Source: Planctomyces sp.
GTDB lineage: Bacteria > Planctomycetota > Planctomycetia > Planctomycetales > Planctomycetaceae
Direction of reading: 5' to 3'
Assembly: GCA_016795105.1 (NCBI GenBank)
Contig: JAEUIH010000013.1
Coordinates: forward strand, 62,001 to 126,000
DNA: 64,000 nucleotides
Shown: positions 55,849-64,000 of the stretch, one piece after another
Layout of the letters: every line of letters starts with the position of its first letter
How positions within the stretch are numbered: the first letter of the stretch is position 1
Translations under genes and position numbers: made by a program
The notes under the pieces: generated by a model
Seen by the model: the letters and a program-made list of their open reading frames with translations, nothing else
Told to the model about the DNA's origin: nothing
The model's database searches: none

Positions 55849-56654
55849 TACTGCTGGTCCTGAACAAATCGTAAAGTACTAATGTCCAGAATTGTTACCG
55901 GATCTTCACCAATCAAATACTCGCGGCGACCCACTCCACGAACCGGACTCTGCTCATCAGGCTGCACCCATTCCGACGACCGCCCGATCTTCACCAGCGG
56001 ATTCGCAGCCTTTGACGAACCATGGTACAGCACTGGCAGATGGACCCGCCCCGTCAGACTCCCCACAGTTTCAATCGACGCAGCTCGCCACATCATATCC
56101 GTGATGTGCTCCACCGGTGAAAACTCCAGCGAAACAATTTGCGAAGCATCAACCCAGTAGTAGCTTCCGGTTGCCGTAAAGACTTCAATCACCGGACCCA
56201 GAAGGTCATCCATGTCACAGAACCCTTCGAACGGCCTGCCATCGCAGCTACCCTTCAGCTCTGCTTCCAGCTCTGACGCTTCACTGATCAACTGAGCCGC
56301 GATACTCCCTCGACCCTCGCGAATCGCAATCAATGACTGCAAACGTTTTTGCTGAGCCTCGGTGGGAACCGCCAGAAAGTCGGGAACGCGTCCAAGCTCG
56401 TAGACTTCATTACGAGACACCTCCGATCGAATCAGGTGCCGCATCAACGATACTCCCGGCAACGCCTTTGGCTCGGTCTTCAGGACGGCATCCAGCTGTC
56501 GGTCGGCTCGTTCAAGGTCTCCGCTGAAACACAGCAGTTCACAAAACAGACTCCGTGCGGCCACATCCATTGGCCTGGCTTTCACCGCCGCGGTGGTCAA
56601 CTCAAGAGCCCCTTCGAGGTTGCCTTCCTGAAACAGTTCAATCGCAGTCTTCAC
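55848..56654 (-). CDS. tagJ: TagJ/ImpE-type accessory protein
   Basis: TagJ (ImpE/SciE) binds the TssB N terminus and helps ClpV reach the sheath. The 268 residues show LFQEGNLEGALELTTAAVKA, a TPR-like helix pair, then CELLCFSGDLERADRQLDAV, KALPGVSLMRHLIRSEVSRN and the C-terminal lobe with FTATGSYYWVDASQIVSLEF, PVEHITDMMWRAASIETVG and RVHLPVLYHGSS. Its place after tssC-like and before tssE matches other loci. It stands 12 bases after the tssC-like gene. Confidence 0.93.
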   Translation of the reverse strand: MKTAIELFQEGNLEGALELTTAAVKARPMDVAARSLFCELLCFSGDLERADRQLDAVLKTEPKALPGVSLMRHLIRSEVSRNEVYELGRVPDFLAVPTEAQQKRLQSLIAIREGRGSIAAQLISEASELEAELKGSCDGRPFEGFCDMDDLLGPVIEVFTATGSYYWVDASQIVSLEFSPVEHITDMMWRAASIETVGSLTGRVHLPVLYHGSSKAANPLVKIGRSSEWVQPDEQSPVRGVGRREYLIGEDPVTILDISTLRFVQDQQ

Positions 56655-56666
56655 GTCAAATCCTCT

Positions 56667-58295
56667 CTATTCACCAAGTTCCACACGGCTCGCAACAAAC
56701 GAGATTGTGGACGATAACTGATCGAGCTGGTAGTGCGGCTGCAAAAACATCGTCATATTGAACTCCCCCGGGCGGCCAGGGATCTCAGAAATCTCTATGC
56801 GAGCATCTCGCAGTGGATAGCGAGCTTTCATTTCCGGCGATGCTCGATCATCAGGCGTCACATAGCCATGAATCCACGAAACAAGCTCATCTTCGATTTC
56901 ACGAGCACTTGCCTGAGACCCAATTCTGTCCCGGATCTTCACTTTCAGGTAATGAGCAATCCGAGAACAGCATAACACATACTGCAGCATCGCCGACAAT
57001 CTCGCATTTGCCGTTGCCAGTTCGTCGTTGCTGTATTTCTCCGGCTCATTGACAGAACCATTGCCATAAAAGGCAGAATACGGGGTGTCCCTGCAGTGCA
57101 AAAGCGGAATAAATCCCATCTCACACAACTCCGCTTCCCGAGCCTCTGAAATCTGAACCTCCACTGAACTTCGGTCGGATGCAGCCTTCGCGTCTGTCCC
57201 AAATGGATGTGTCGGAAGTCCAGTCACCAGCCCTCCACTCTCGACCCCCCGCTGAACACCTCGTATATCAGCAAACCAGGCTGCCGTCGCAAACGATCTC
57301 AGAACAACGGCTCCCAGAGCCCAGGCCGCAGATCCCCACAGAAAGTTCCGACGGTCCCGCCCCTCGACCTGTTCACGAAAGCGAAATCCGAATCGATGAC
57401 TTCCATCGTCTCCATAGGGAGCACGAATCAGGACCCGAGGTGCAGTCAGTCCAAGAAATCGAGTGTCCAGTTCACGGCGCAGATTACGCCATTTCAAATA
57501 ACGCTCGCCACGAAAGATACTCTCCAGATTAATCGGCTGTTCCAGCACACTGAAGTCATCAAGCCCCAGAAGTGACGGAGATGCTGATGCGACAAACGGG
57601 GCAAAAGCGGCCGCCGCTACACCACTCATCCGAGACAGGAAGTCGATGTCGTTCGGATGGTTGCTGAATTCGAAATCCGAGATCAGTAGTCCATACGGAG
57701 TTCCACCGGGGGAGCCAAATTCCTCTTCATAGATCTTCTTGAATAAAAACGTCTGGTCGAATTCAATAGCGTTCTCAAAGTCCTTGTGCAGTTCGGCTTT
57801 CCGTACACTCAGAATTCGAATCTCAATGCCGGCGTTCTTTTCGGAGCCACTTCGACCCGAACTAAAGGATCGTTTCACTTCCCACAAATAATGCAGTCCT
57901 CGCCACGATGATTCCAGCTTCTGAAATGCCGGATGGTGCAGGATGGCATTCACCTGATTGCATAACACGTCATCAATCGATGCAATCAGGCCTGAAATCC
58001 TGTGACGCATGCTGCGAAGTTCAGCTACATTCGACGGAAGCTGCCCAAACAGAAACTGAAGGACGTCCGCCGGGCGGACTGATGCCAGCGAGGCCATCGC
58101 CGCCCGACCAGCCAGAGCCGAAGACCCACTCTCTTCGGAAGGCGGCAGAAATTTGTCCAGCCAGTGCACTTCAGGCTGAAAATTCGCTTCCTCGGTCTTT
58201 AGAGAAGCCGATGCTGACAGCCGATCGGGTTGCACTGATGGCCTCACATCTTCACAGGAAAGTAAAGCGGACGGTCGCTGCCGACTCGTCCGCAC
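56667..58295 (-). CDS. TssC-like second sheath subunit (EvpB/ImpD family)
   Basis: A 542-residue paralogue of TssC. The N-terminal 70 residues (Ser/Glu/Pro-rich) are extra. Shared landmarks are HPAFQKLESSWRGLHYLWEV, EFDQTFLFKKIYEEEFGSPG, YGLLISDFEFSNHPNDIDFL, the helix RMSGVAAAAFAPFVASASPS and FLGLTAPRVLIRAPYG. It lacks the exact match to TssC seen in the sister gene next door (for example [10 protein letters not shown] is replaced). Second EvpB-family genes occur in many T6SS but their role is unsettled: minor sheath part or assembly factor. The GTG at 58293-58295 opens the frame without a clear ribosome site. It follows tssC by 23 bases. Confidence 0.9.
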   Translation of the reverse strand: MRTSRQRPSALLSCEDVRPSVQPDRLSASASLKTEEANFQPEVHWLDKFLPPSEESGSSALAGRAAMASLASVRPADVLQFLFGQLPSNVAELRSMRHRISGLIASIDDVLCNQVNAILHHPAFQKLESSWRGLHYLWEVKRSFSSGRSGSEKNAGIEIRILSVRKAELHKDFENAIEFDQTFLFKKIYEEEFGSPGGTPYGLLISDFEFSNHPNDIDFLSRMSGVAAAAFAPFVASASPSLLGLDDFSVLEQPINLESIFRGERYLKWRNLRRELDTRFLGLTAPRVLIRAPYGDDGSHRFGFRFREQVEGRDRRNFLWGSAAWALGAVVLRSFATAAWFADIRGVQRGVESGGLVTGLPTHPFGTDAKAASDRSSVEVQISEAREAELCEMGFIPLLHCRDTPYSAFYGNGSVNEPEKYSNDELATANARLSAMLQYVLCCSRIAHYLKVKIRDRIGSQASAREIEDELVSWIHGYVTPDDRASPEMKARYPLRDARIEISEIPGRPGEFNMTMFLQPHYQLDQLSSTISFVASRVELGE

Positions 58296-58318
58296 AGTTT
58301 AAAGATGCTCTGCCTGAA

Positions 58319-59794
58319 TCAGGCCTTCTTCGGAAGCTTGGCCACCATTCGCAATGATGTCGTCAATTCTTCCAGCTGCAGCCACGGGCGAAGCAGAGCA
58401 ACAGCATTATAAGATCCCGGCGCTCCAGGAATCTCTTCCACCACAATCGATGCTTCCGCCAGTGGATAACGAGCCTTCATTTCCGGAGACGGTTTATCGT
58501 CGGACAGAACGTAGTCCGAAATCCATCGCTTCAGGAAGTCTTCCATGTCCTGACGCTCCATAAACGACCCGATCTTGTCACGAGCAATACACTTCAGGAA
58601 GTGTGCAATTCGTGAGGCAGCCATAATGTATGGCAGTCGAGCCGAAATGGCTGCGTTTGCTGTGGCGTCGGGACTTGTGTAAACCTTCGGGCGCTGACAG
58701 GTCTGTGCACCAAAGAACACAGAGTAATCTGTGTTCTTGTAATGGCAGAGTGAAAGGAACCCCTCTTTGCTGAGCTCTGCTTCACGACGATCGGTGATCC
58801 CGATTTCGGTTGGACATTTCGAGTCAATTGAACCATCATCGCTGATGAAGTTGTGAACCGGCAGTCCATCTACTCGCCCGCCGTTTTCCATCCCGCGAAT
58901 CGCCGTACACCAATTGGTCTCAGCAAATGCCTTTGTCATGTTCGTCCCCATGACATAAGCAGCGTTCATCCAGCAGTATTCTTTGTGGTCAACTTCTCCT
59001 GATGTACCAAACTCCTCATAACCGAACTCCTCGACAGGCTTGGTGTTTGCACCATAAGGCAGTCGAGCAAGTACCCGAGGCATCACCAGCGTGACATACC
59101 GCGAATCTTCTGAATCACGAAAGGAATTCCACTTGGTGTACTTCTTCCCCATAAAGATCTTTTCGAGATCTCTCGGCTTTGACAGGTCCGTCCAGCCTTC
59201 AAAGCCGAACAGCTCGGGCGATGCGGCCGATATGAATGGACAGTGGGCAGAAGCACAGACTCCACTGATTTTTTCCAGCAAGTCAATGTCTTCAGGGTGA
59301 TTGGTGATTTCGTAGTCGCCCACGAGCGCACCAAATGGCTCTCCCCCAGGTGTCCCGAATTCGTCTTCATACAACTTCTTGAACAACTGGCTCTGATCGA
59401 ATTCAACGGCCTTGTCGAGGTCTTTGAACAGTTCTCGCTTCGAAATGTTCAACATCCTCAGCTTCAACTGCTTGCTGGTCTCCGAATTCATCACCAGATG
59501 GTTCAGGCCTCGCCATGATCCTTCCAGCTTCTGAAACTGGTCATGGTGCATAATCGCAGCCAACTGTGCTGACAGCTGCTGATCAATCCCTGCAATCGCC
59601 TGACGAATCGTCTTTGTAACGCTCTTATCCCAAACAACCGTTCCTCGCATCGCTTCATCGATCAGGTTTCGAATCATGTCCTTGGCATCGTCCTTCTGGA
59701 CGGCTCGCGGCATGGCCGATGTAATCTGATCCAGCAAACTGAAAGACGCCTCTCCGGCTGCTGCGGACTGCTCTGTTTGTCGTTCAGCGCTCAT
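58319..59794 (-). CDS. tssC: TssC sheath large subunit
   Basis: TssC and TssB form the contractile sheath. The 491 residues show [100 protein letters not shown] and [15 protein letters not shown], all near-diagnostic. The C-terminal [20 protein letters not shown] closes the sheath strand-exchange region. It starts two bases after the tssB stop, so the two are translated together at the same ratio as in the heterodimer. Confidence 0.98.
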   Translation of the reverse strand: MSAERQTEQSAAAGEASFSLLDQITSAMPRAVQKDDAKDMIRNLIDEAMRGTVVWDKSVTKTIRQAIAGIDQQLSAQLAAIMHHDQFQKLEGSWRGLNHLVMNSETSKQLKLRMLNISKRELFKDLDKAVEFDQSQLFKKLYEDEFGTPGGEPFGALVGDYEITNHPEDIDLLEKISGVCASAHCPFISAASPELFGFEGWTDLSKPRDLEKIFMGKKYTKWNSFRDSEDSRYVTLVMPRVLARLPYGANTKPVEEFGYEEFGTSGEVDHKEYCWMNAAYVMGTNMTKAFAETNWCTAIRGMENGGRVDGLPVHNFISDDGSIDSKCPTEIGITDRREAELSKEGFLSLCHYKNTDYSVFFGAQTCQRPKVYTSPDATANAAISARLPYIMAASRIAHFLKCIARDKIGSFMERQDMEDFLKRWISDYVLSDDKPSPEMKARYPLAEASIVVEEIPGAPGSYNAVALLRPWLQLEELTTSLRMVAKLPKKA

Positions 59795-59796
59795 AG

Positions 59797-60330
59797 TTAT
59801 TCACCCTGATCCTTTGATGAGTTGTCGGAACCCGTAACACCCATTTCGCTGGCCGCCTGCTGCACCTTGGCTGTGTCACTCAGGATCTTCTCCAGCTGAG
59901 TCTCCAAATCTTCGGACTGGTCCATAGTGGTCAACAGGTCTCGAAGCTTGTCGCGGGAATCCAGCAAAGACTGCAGGACCGGTACCTGCTTAACAATGCT
60001 GGCAGGATCAAATGAATCCATGGATGTGAAGTTCAGCTTCACAGCCATCTCACTGCCATCGTTCTTCAATGTGTTCTGAACACGAATATTGAGCTCCGGA
60101 TTGATGCTCGCCATCACGTCATTAAAGTTGTCGCGGTCAATTGAAACAAACTTCCTCTGTGTCAAAGGAGTCAGCGGCTTCGATGGATTTCCGGAGAAAT
60201 CACCCATCACGCCCATAACAAATGGCAGCTCTTTCTTGACACGAGCATCGCCAATCTCGACGTCATACGTGATATGCACACGCGGTTTGCGAACCCTGTC
60301 CAGTTTGTGCTGCAATGAAGACTTGGCCAT
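59797..60330 (-). CDS. tssB: TssB sheath small subunit
   Basis: The 177 residues match Tss[81 protein letters not shown] and [20 protein letters not shown], with a Glu/Asp-rich tail. It pairs with TssC, and the N-terminal helix is where TagJ and ClpV act. It is first in the sheath/baseplate operon, with 234 bases upstream that hold an 18-bp palindrome. Confidence 0.97.
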   Translation of the reverse strand: MAKSSLQHKLDRVRKPRVHITYDVEIGDARVKKELPFVMGVMGDFSGNPSKPLTPLTQRKFVSIDRDNFNDVMASINPELNIRVQNTLKNDGSEMAVKLNFTSMDSFDPASIVKQVPVLQSLLDSRDKLRDLLTTMDQSEDLETQLEKILSDTAKVQQAASEMGVTGSDNSSKDQGE

Positions 60331-60441
60331 TTCATCTGCCTTTCCAGAATCCAGCCGACTGTAAAGAACGGAGAGATCTCTGCTGTTTCAATTGTTCGAG
60401 TTATTATGCAAACCCACCGGGAATCTTCCCACGATTCTGAT

Positions 60442-60459
60442 CCGTTGACAATTCAACGG
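60442..60459. promoter_or_regulatory. 18-bp palindrome upstream of tssB, possible operator
   Basis: CCGTTGA-CAAT-TCAACGG is a perfect 7-bp inverted repeat. It lies about 112 bases before the tssB ATG, in the 234-base gap after tssA. There is no T run, so it is more likely a protein-binding site (inference) than a terminator. Confidence 0.45.
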
Positions 60460-60564
60460 CCTCGACAGTTCCTAAGTAATTTTCACGAATCTGCTTCCTG
60501 GAGCTCCTGCTCCTGTTTCAGATAACCTCATCTCGCTTCAGACAGGATCTCGCTGACAGCCCTC

Positions 60565-61698
60565 CTAATAACTATCACCGGATTCTTCAGGCACAATCCC
60601 AACGTCGCGGAATAATTGCCGTCGTACACCGTCGTCGTCAATCAGGTCTCTGTACAACTGCTCCGGTGTCATTCTGCCGCGACGTACCACCTTCCGAATC
60701 TCCGATGGCAGTATGCTCTGAGGTTCATGCTTTTCAAACCAGGCTGCAATCTCCTCCAGCTGAGACAGTGCTCTCTCACGAGTCATCCCCGCTGTTGACC
60801 CGGCTCCCCCGGCGACTGCGTTTCCAGTTGCCACCGCAGCTGCCGATTCACCGCCTGCCCCGGATACATCCACGGCGGCTGCGGCTTTGATGAGTCGTTC
60901 GCCCACAAGTGTATTGATCGTGGACTGAATCTCTTTCAAACCATCACCAAATCGCGACAGATTCGGGATGAACTCCTCTTCTGTCACAAGGTTTTCGAGT
61001 GTTTCTGTTAACTTCGCAAGTGACCCCTGAGCACGCTCAATGCTGCTTAACAACTGGATATAAAAGTCGTTCGGAGTCTCTGTCACCGCTCGCAGCAACA
61101 GATCAAGTGCAGCGGCACCTCTGTCCAGTTGCTGCTGAGCTTCTTCGGGTTTCGTCGAGAATAACTTTTGAATTCTGTGCGCCTGTTCATGCTGCCAGAC
61201 GACGAACTGCCCGGAATTTGTGTCCTCAGTAATCGGTATTCGCTGCAATGGAAACGTGATCGCGTCACCATTGAGTCGAGCCAGCGGTCGCAAAGTTGTT
61301 TCAATTCCGTCTTCATCGGGCGTTGGAAGGATCTCTCCCCAAAAAGAACTCAACAACTCTGCCGTCAGATCAAGGGCGTCTGCATAGCCGGCGACTCCAT
61401 CCAGACGCAGCGATGCCTCGATCATATATGCGGCGATTTCAAGATCTTTTGCAATCTCCGCAAGATACTCCGATCCCATCTCCCAGACGTCCGACCATAA
61501 ATCAATGGCCATCGGATCGCGATCCCCCCGCGCCTCACCGCGTTCATCACGAACCTCCCGGTCGCGGGCCGCATTTCGAGCATCCCGGATGCGACGGTAT
61601 TTATTGTTCGGATCGTCGTCACTCCGGAGGTCACGACCAACTCGCGAATCGCCGTCAAACGGCTGAAGAATCGCTGCTACGTCAATTTCCACGCCCAT
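60565..61698 (-). CDS. tssA: TssA (ImpA N-terminal family) T6SS cap/baseplate protein
   Basis: TssA primes baseplate and sheath growth. The 377 residues start with the ImpA-N signature: AILQPFDGDSRVGRDLRSDD, then AIDLWSDVWEMGSEYLAEIA, KDLEIAAYMIEASLRLDGVA and LLSSFWGEILPTPDEDGIET. A charged Arg/Asp insert (40-65) interrupts it. An Ala/Gly linker and RERALSQLEEIAAWFEKHEP, SILPSEIRKVVRRGRMTPEQ follow, typical of the short TssA class. The ATG at 61696-61698 has GGAGG four bases upstream; the longer frame to 61758 is less likely. It is separated from tssB by 234 bases, which may hold a second promoter. Confidence 0.92.
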   Translation of the reverse strand: MGVEIDVAAILQPFDGDSRVGRDLRSDDDPNNKYRRIRDARNAARDREVRDERGEARGDRDPMAIDLWSDVWEMGSEYLAEIAKDLEIAAYMIEASLRLDGVAGYADALDLTAELLSSFWGEILPTPDEDGIETTLRPLARLNGDAITFPLQRIPITEDTNSGQFVVWQHEQAHRIQKLFSTKPEEAQQQLDRGAAALDLLLRAVTETPNDFYIQLLSSIERAQGSLAKLTETLENLVTEEEFIPNLSRFGDGLKEIQSTINTLVGERLIKAAAAVDVSGAGGESAAAVATGNAVAGGAGSTAGMTRERALSQLEEIAAWFEKHEPQSILPSEIRKVVRRGRMTPEQLYRDLIDDDGVRRQLFRDVGIVPEESGDSY

Positions 61699-61973
61699 CG
61701 GTCCTCCAGAATTCAGCTGCCAATCACTGCACAGAAACCTACGATCCTGTGGATACAATTGCTGAGGTGACTTCGTACATACCTATCGTATTCAATGAAA
61801 AACAACGGCCAACTCGATCCAATCTGAGGGGAAGTTTGCCCACATCGCCCCTCACCGGCCTCAAAAACTACCCTTTCCTCACAATCATCACAAGAATCAT
61901 TGTCGCTAAATCTCAGCCAAATCATCGTCCCCGGATTTCAGCCAGCGCCCCCTCAAGTCCAACAGGACTCAAT

Positions 61974-62645
61974 TCAGCTGCCGTCCTCCGGTGAAGCCAG
62001 CCTGAATGACAGAAGTTCGAGCGCTCGGGAATGGAGCCGACTCGCCCACGCCTTCCCGACATTCAGCCGCTCACCTGCATCTTTGATCGACAGACCCTCA
62101 AAGTAGACGCTCTCGATCATCTGTCGTTCGGCTTCCGGAAGCTCAACCAATGCGTCCTGAATCTGCCGACGCATCTCGGTAAGCTCCGCCTCGGAAGTGA
62201 CCTGCTCCTGCTGCTTGTCGGCAATTTCCACTTCTGTTGAAGAAAGCTGTGTCAACATAAAGGCAGTCCCAAGCGACCTGGTGGCTTGTGTCATCCAGAC
62301 CGCATTCTCAGCAACCGTCGAATCCGTATCACTGTCCTTCAAGACGTCGTTCGCTGCCCGCTCATATCGACCACGACTGAAGTCCGCCTGATTGAACCAG
62401 GACATTCGCGACAAACCATCCAGTATCGAACCTCGTATCCGGTAATAGGCATATGTCGTAAACTGGACTCCTCGACTGGTGTCGAAATCCCGAGCAGCCT
62501 CAGCAAGTCCAACCTGCCCGTATCCAATCAAGTCGTCCAGTTCCACGCTGGATGGCAACTTCTGATGAAGCTTCCACGCAATCGATCTCACCAGACCCTG
62601 ACAACTGTGGATCAATTGAAAAACTGCCGAGGGGTCATTGGCCAT
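61974..62645 (-). CDS. Sigma-28/FliA-WhiG-like sigma factor
   Basis: A 223-residue sigma factor of the FliA/WhiG/SigB type. Region 2 shows LVRSIAWKLHQKLPSSVELD, DLIGYGQVGLAEAARDFDTS and VQFTTYAYYRIRGSILDGLS. Region 4 shows ALVELPEAERQMIESVYFEG and LSIKDAGERLNVGKAWASRL, a helix-turn-helix for -35 binding. Region 3 is shortened. It lies just upstream of tssA on the same strand and overlaps its neighbour by 11 bases, so it is a plausible dedicated switch for the T6SS operon (inference). The start ATG is at 62643-62645. Confidence 0.88.
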   Translation of the reverse strand: MANDPSAVFQLIHSCQGLVRSIAWKLHQKLPSSVELDDLIGYGQVGLAEAARDFDTSRGVQFTTYAYYRIRGSILDGLSRMSWFNQADFSRGRYERAANDVLKDSDTDSTVAENAVWMTQATRSLGTAFMLTQLSSTEVEIADKQQEQVTSEAELTEMRRQIQDALVELPEAERQMIESVYFEGLSIKDAGERLNVGKAWASRLHSRALELLSFRLASPEDGS

Positions 62646-63045
62646 GCAGCACCCGACTCCTCAAGCTTGCCCACAACTGAGTCACTCGGTCCCGAGATGC
62701 CGGATCGTCGAAAATCGCGCCGACCACAGACTCACACATTGCGTCAAATCGAGTCCCAACCAGCCGCCGAAAGGGGGCCAGAATGTTCCTGACAAGCGGC
62801 AGAAGCACAGCTTCGCGGCCAAACGGCACATCGCCAATCTCAGCTGCAACTTTCTGCAGTCGCTCGAGTATCAGTCGCGATTCTTCGGAAAGACTGAATT
62901 GCTCTTCTGTGAGACCCAGAATCTGCTCGAGTATCCCCTCGCTGGCTGACCGGTCTCGATTTCCCTCAGGGAGGTTATCACCCTTCCCCAGGTACTCAGA
63001 GTCCGATGCTCCGGACTCAAAAGCAGAATCTCCCGCAGACTGCAT
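62635..63045 (-). CDS. Small protein translationally coupled to the sigma factor
   Basis: A 136-residue protein of unknown family. A polar acidic N terminus (1-35) precedes a helical domain: EGILEQILGLTEEQFSLSEE, SRLILERLQKVAAEIGDVPF, GREAVLLPLVRNILAPFRRL and TRFDAMCESVVGAIFDDPAS. Its 3' end overlaps the sigma gene by 11 bases. The arrangement would fit an anti-sigma or sigma-stabilising partner, but no known anti-sigma motif is present. ATG at 63043-63045 has GGAACAAG upstream. Confidence 0.6.
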   Translation of the reverse strand: MQSAGDSAFESGASDSEYLGKGDNLPEGNRDRSASEGILEQILGLTEEQFSLSEESRLILERLQKVAAEIGDVPFGREAVLLPLVRNILAPFRRLVGTRFDAMCESVVGAIFDDPASRDRVTQLWASLRSRVLHGQ

Positions 63046-63285
63046 AACTTGTTCCGTCGCTTCAGGCCACTTGTTCGTTCGCCTAACCCTTCATCCAAAA
63101 GATTATCATCCCCCCAACAAAATACCACTCCACCCCACCATTCACTTCGGTCACAGCGGTCTTCGCAAACTCAAAATCATCGAAAATGGAGACAACGTCC
63201 GTTTTTCTGACAACCTCTGCTCCGGAGTGCAGACAATGGTGCTGATCAATCAAGAGATGGGCCTGGACTTTGGGGGAGACAGTCT

Positions 63286-64000
63286 GTGGAAAAGTGCGGA
63301 ACTTTGCTGGACGCTGTAAAAGACACCCTGGTGTTGGCCTTCGAAGTGGCTGACAAAACAATTCTCAACTCACCGGAGACGATTCGAAAAGTGCTGGAAG
63401 ATCCAAAAATCCAGCAGGCAATCCGCTCCGCTGCTCAGACCGAAGGACGAAGACTCCTCGAAGCTCAGCGAGGCGGCAAAGCCGTCACGAATGAAGATGG
63501 TGTGAAGGTGCTGCAGGCCATCGGCACCGCTGCAAAGGACGCGGCACTCGATAGTGCAAAGAAGCAGATCGAAGAATCTGATGAGTTTAAGCAGCTTAAG
63601 AAAGAAGTCGAAAATCTCGGCTGCGCTTTTAAACAGTCCCCGCTGGGAGTTTTTGTTGATAAAAACAAAGGCTGGCTGATCGTCGTTGGAGTCGGGATTG
63701 GCCTCGGTGGCGCTGCGGCTATGTATGTCTTCAAAAGCGGTGATTGGGTCGCCGGCCAGGCCACTGATCTTGCCTCCAAACAACTGCGTTTTAAAGTCCT
63801 CGGAAATGTTGAACTTGGTGCCAGTCGACTGAAGTTTGTACCAAGCTCACGACAGGTTGGTACCACCGTGTTTGGCTCAGCTAAGTGGGAACGTGTTTCC
63901 GTGCGTCTCGATCTGTCTGTGGATTTCAAGAACGATCAGTTCCAGTCCACATCCGGCAAAATATCGACGGATATCACCGTGGCCAAAGGACTGGTCCTCA
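63286..64000 (+). CDS. Membrane protein of unknown function, partial at right edge
   Basis: An open plus-strand frame continues beyond the window; 238 codons are visible. It begins with a helical region MEKCGTLLDAVKDTLVLAFE, ETIRKVLEDPKIQQAIRSAA and KDAALDSAKKQIEESDEFKQ. One membrane segment WLIVVGVGIGLGGAAAMYVF follows (about 127-146). Next come strands such as KQLRFKVLGNVELGASRLKF and SVRLDLSVDFKNDQFQSTSG, which look like an outer beta domain. The GTG at 63286-63288 is chosen because GGGGGAG lies seven bases upstream; TTG 63304 is an alternative. Minus-strand frames across this region are shadows. The function is not recognised. Its closeness to the T6SS genes could be chance. Confidence 0.65.
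   Translation, partial: MEKCGTLLDAVKDTLVLAFEVADKTILNSPETIRKVLEDPKIQQAIRSAAQTEGRRLLEAQRGGKAVTNEDGVKVLQAIGTAAKDAALDSAKKQIEESDEFKQLKKEVENLGCAFKQSPLGVFVDKNKGWLIVVGVGIGLGGAAAMYVFKSGDWVAGQATDLASKQLRFKVLGNVELGASRLKFVPSSRQVGTTVFGSAKWERVSVRLDLSVDFKNDQFQSTSGKISTDITVAKGLVL

Noticed and set aside
60400-60430. Sigma-54 type promoter before tssB (TTTGCA with GGTGGG)
   Set aside because: The GG and GC pairs are not ten bases apart, so the consensus spacing fails.
63370-63929. Two minus-strand frames at the right edge
   Set aside because: The plus strand has a ribosome site, helices and a membrane segment in one frame to the edge; the minus frames have none.

Overview
The window reads as a chromosome segment of a Planctomycetota bacterium. 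Three things point there. There are planctomycete-type secreted families: a TIGR03000-like domain protein, a giant extracellular repeat protein with an N-terminal LEDRR motif, and a kinase fused to WD40 repeats. The proteins are very long, and a peptidase M50/HlyD fusion is present. I see no rRNA, tRNA, CRISPR array or insertion sequence. All calls come from reading the sequence; no database search was possible.

Left arm (1-6.5 kb, minus strand): the 5' part of tssM/icmF, cut by the window edge and with a degenerate P-loop, follows a 1691-residue membrane-anchored protein whose outer N-terminal region looks like a caspase-type fold without catalytic residues. Surface block (6.7-24 kb, minus): a Cys-rich TIGR03000-like secreted protein, a HEAT/YHS secreted protein, a 1975-residue kinase with transmembrane segment, coiled coil and WD40 repeats, and a 2964-residue adhesin-like protein with two families of tandem repeats. 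Exporter block (24.3-33.7 kb): a secreted protein (+), then an M50/HlyD fusion, a HlyD adaptor and a GAF-like/HlyD adaptor (all -), divergent from a TolC-like outer membrane lipoprotein (+). No ABC ATPase is present.

Type VI secretion block (33.7-63 kb): an FHA/DUF6931-like protein, VgrG, two near-identical Hcp proteins, a PAAR tip protein, a pre-toxin-TG effector candidate and two uncharacterised proteins come first. A long minus-strand operon then runs tssB-tssC-tssC-like-tagJ/impE-tssE-tssF-tssG-clpV. It continues into unusual cargo: a TPR-methyltransferase, an FGE/SUMF1-like membrane protein, a double glycosyltransferase, a YkgJ-like Cys-cluster protein and a putative RNase-type toxin. 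Upstream lie tssA and a sigma-28-like factor with a small overlapping partner. At the right edge a partial plus-strand membrane protein begins.

Working model (inference): the sigma factor and its partner switch on the T6SS, and FHA/kinase signalling may gate it. VgrG, PAAR and Hcp deliver the toxin candidates. The post-clpV genes suggest a protein- or glycan-modifying add-on. The exporter block may handle the giant adhesin or other large surface proteins. tssJ, tssK and tssL are not visible and may lie past the left edge after tssM.
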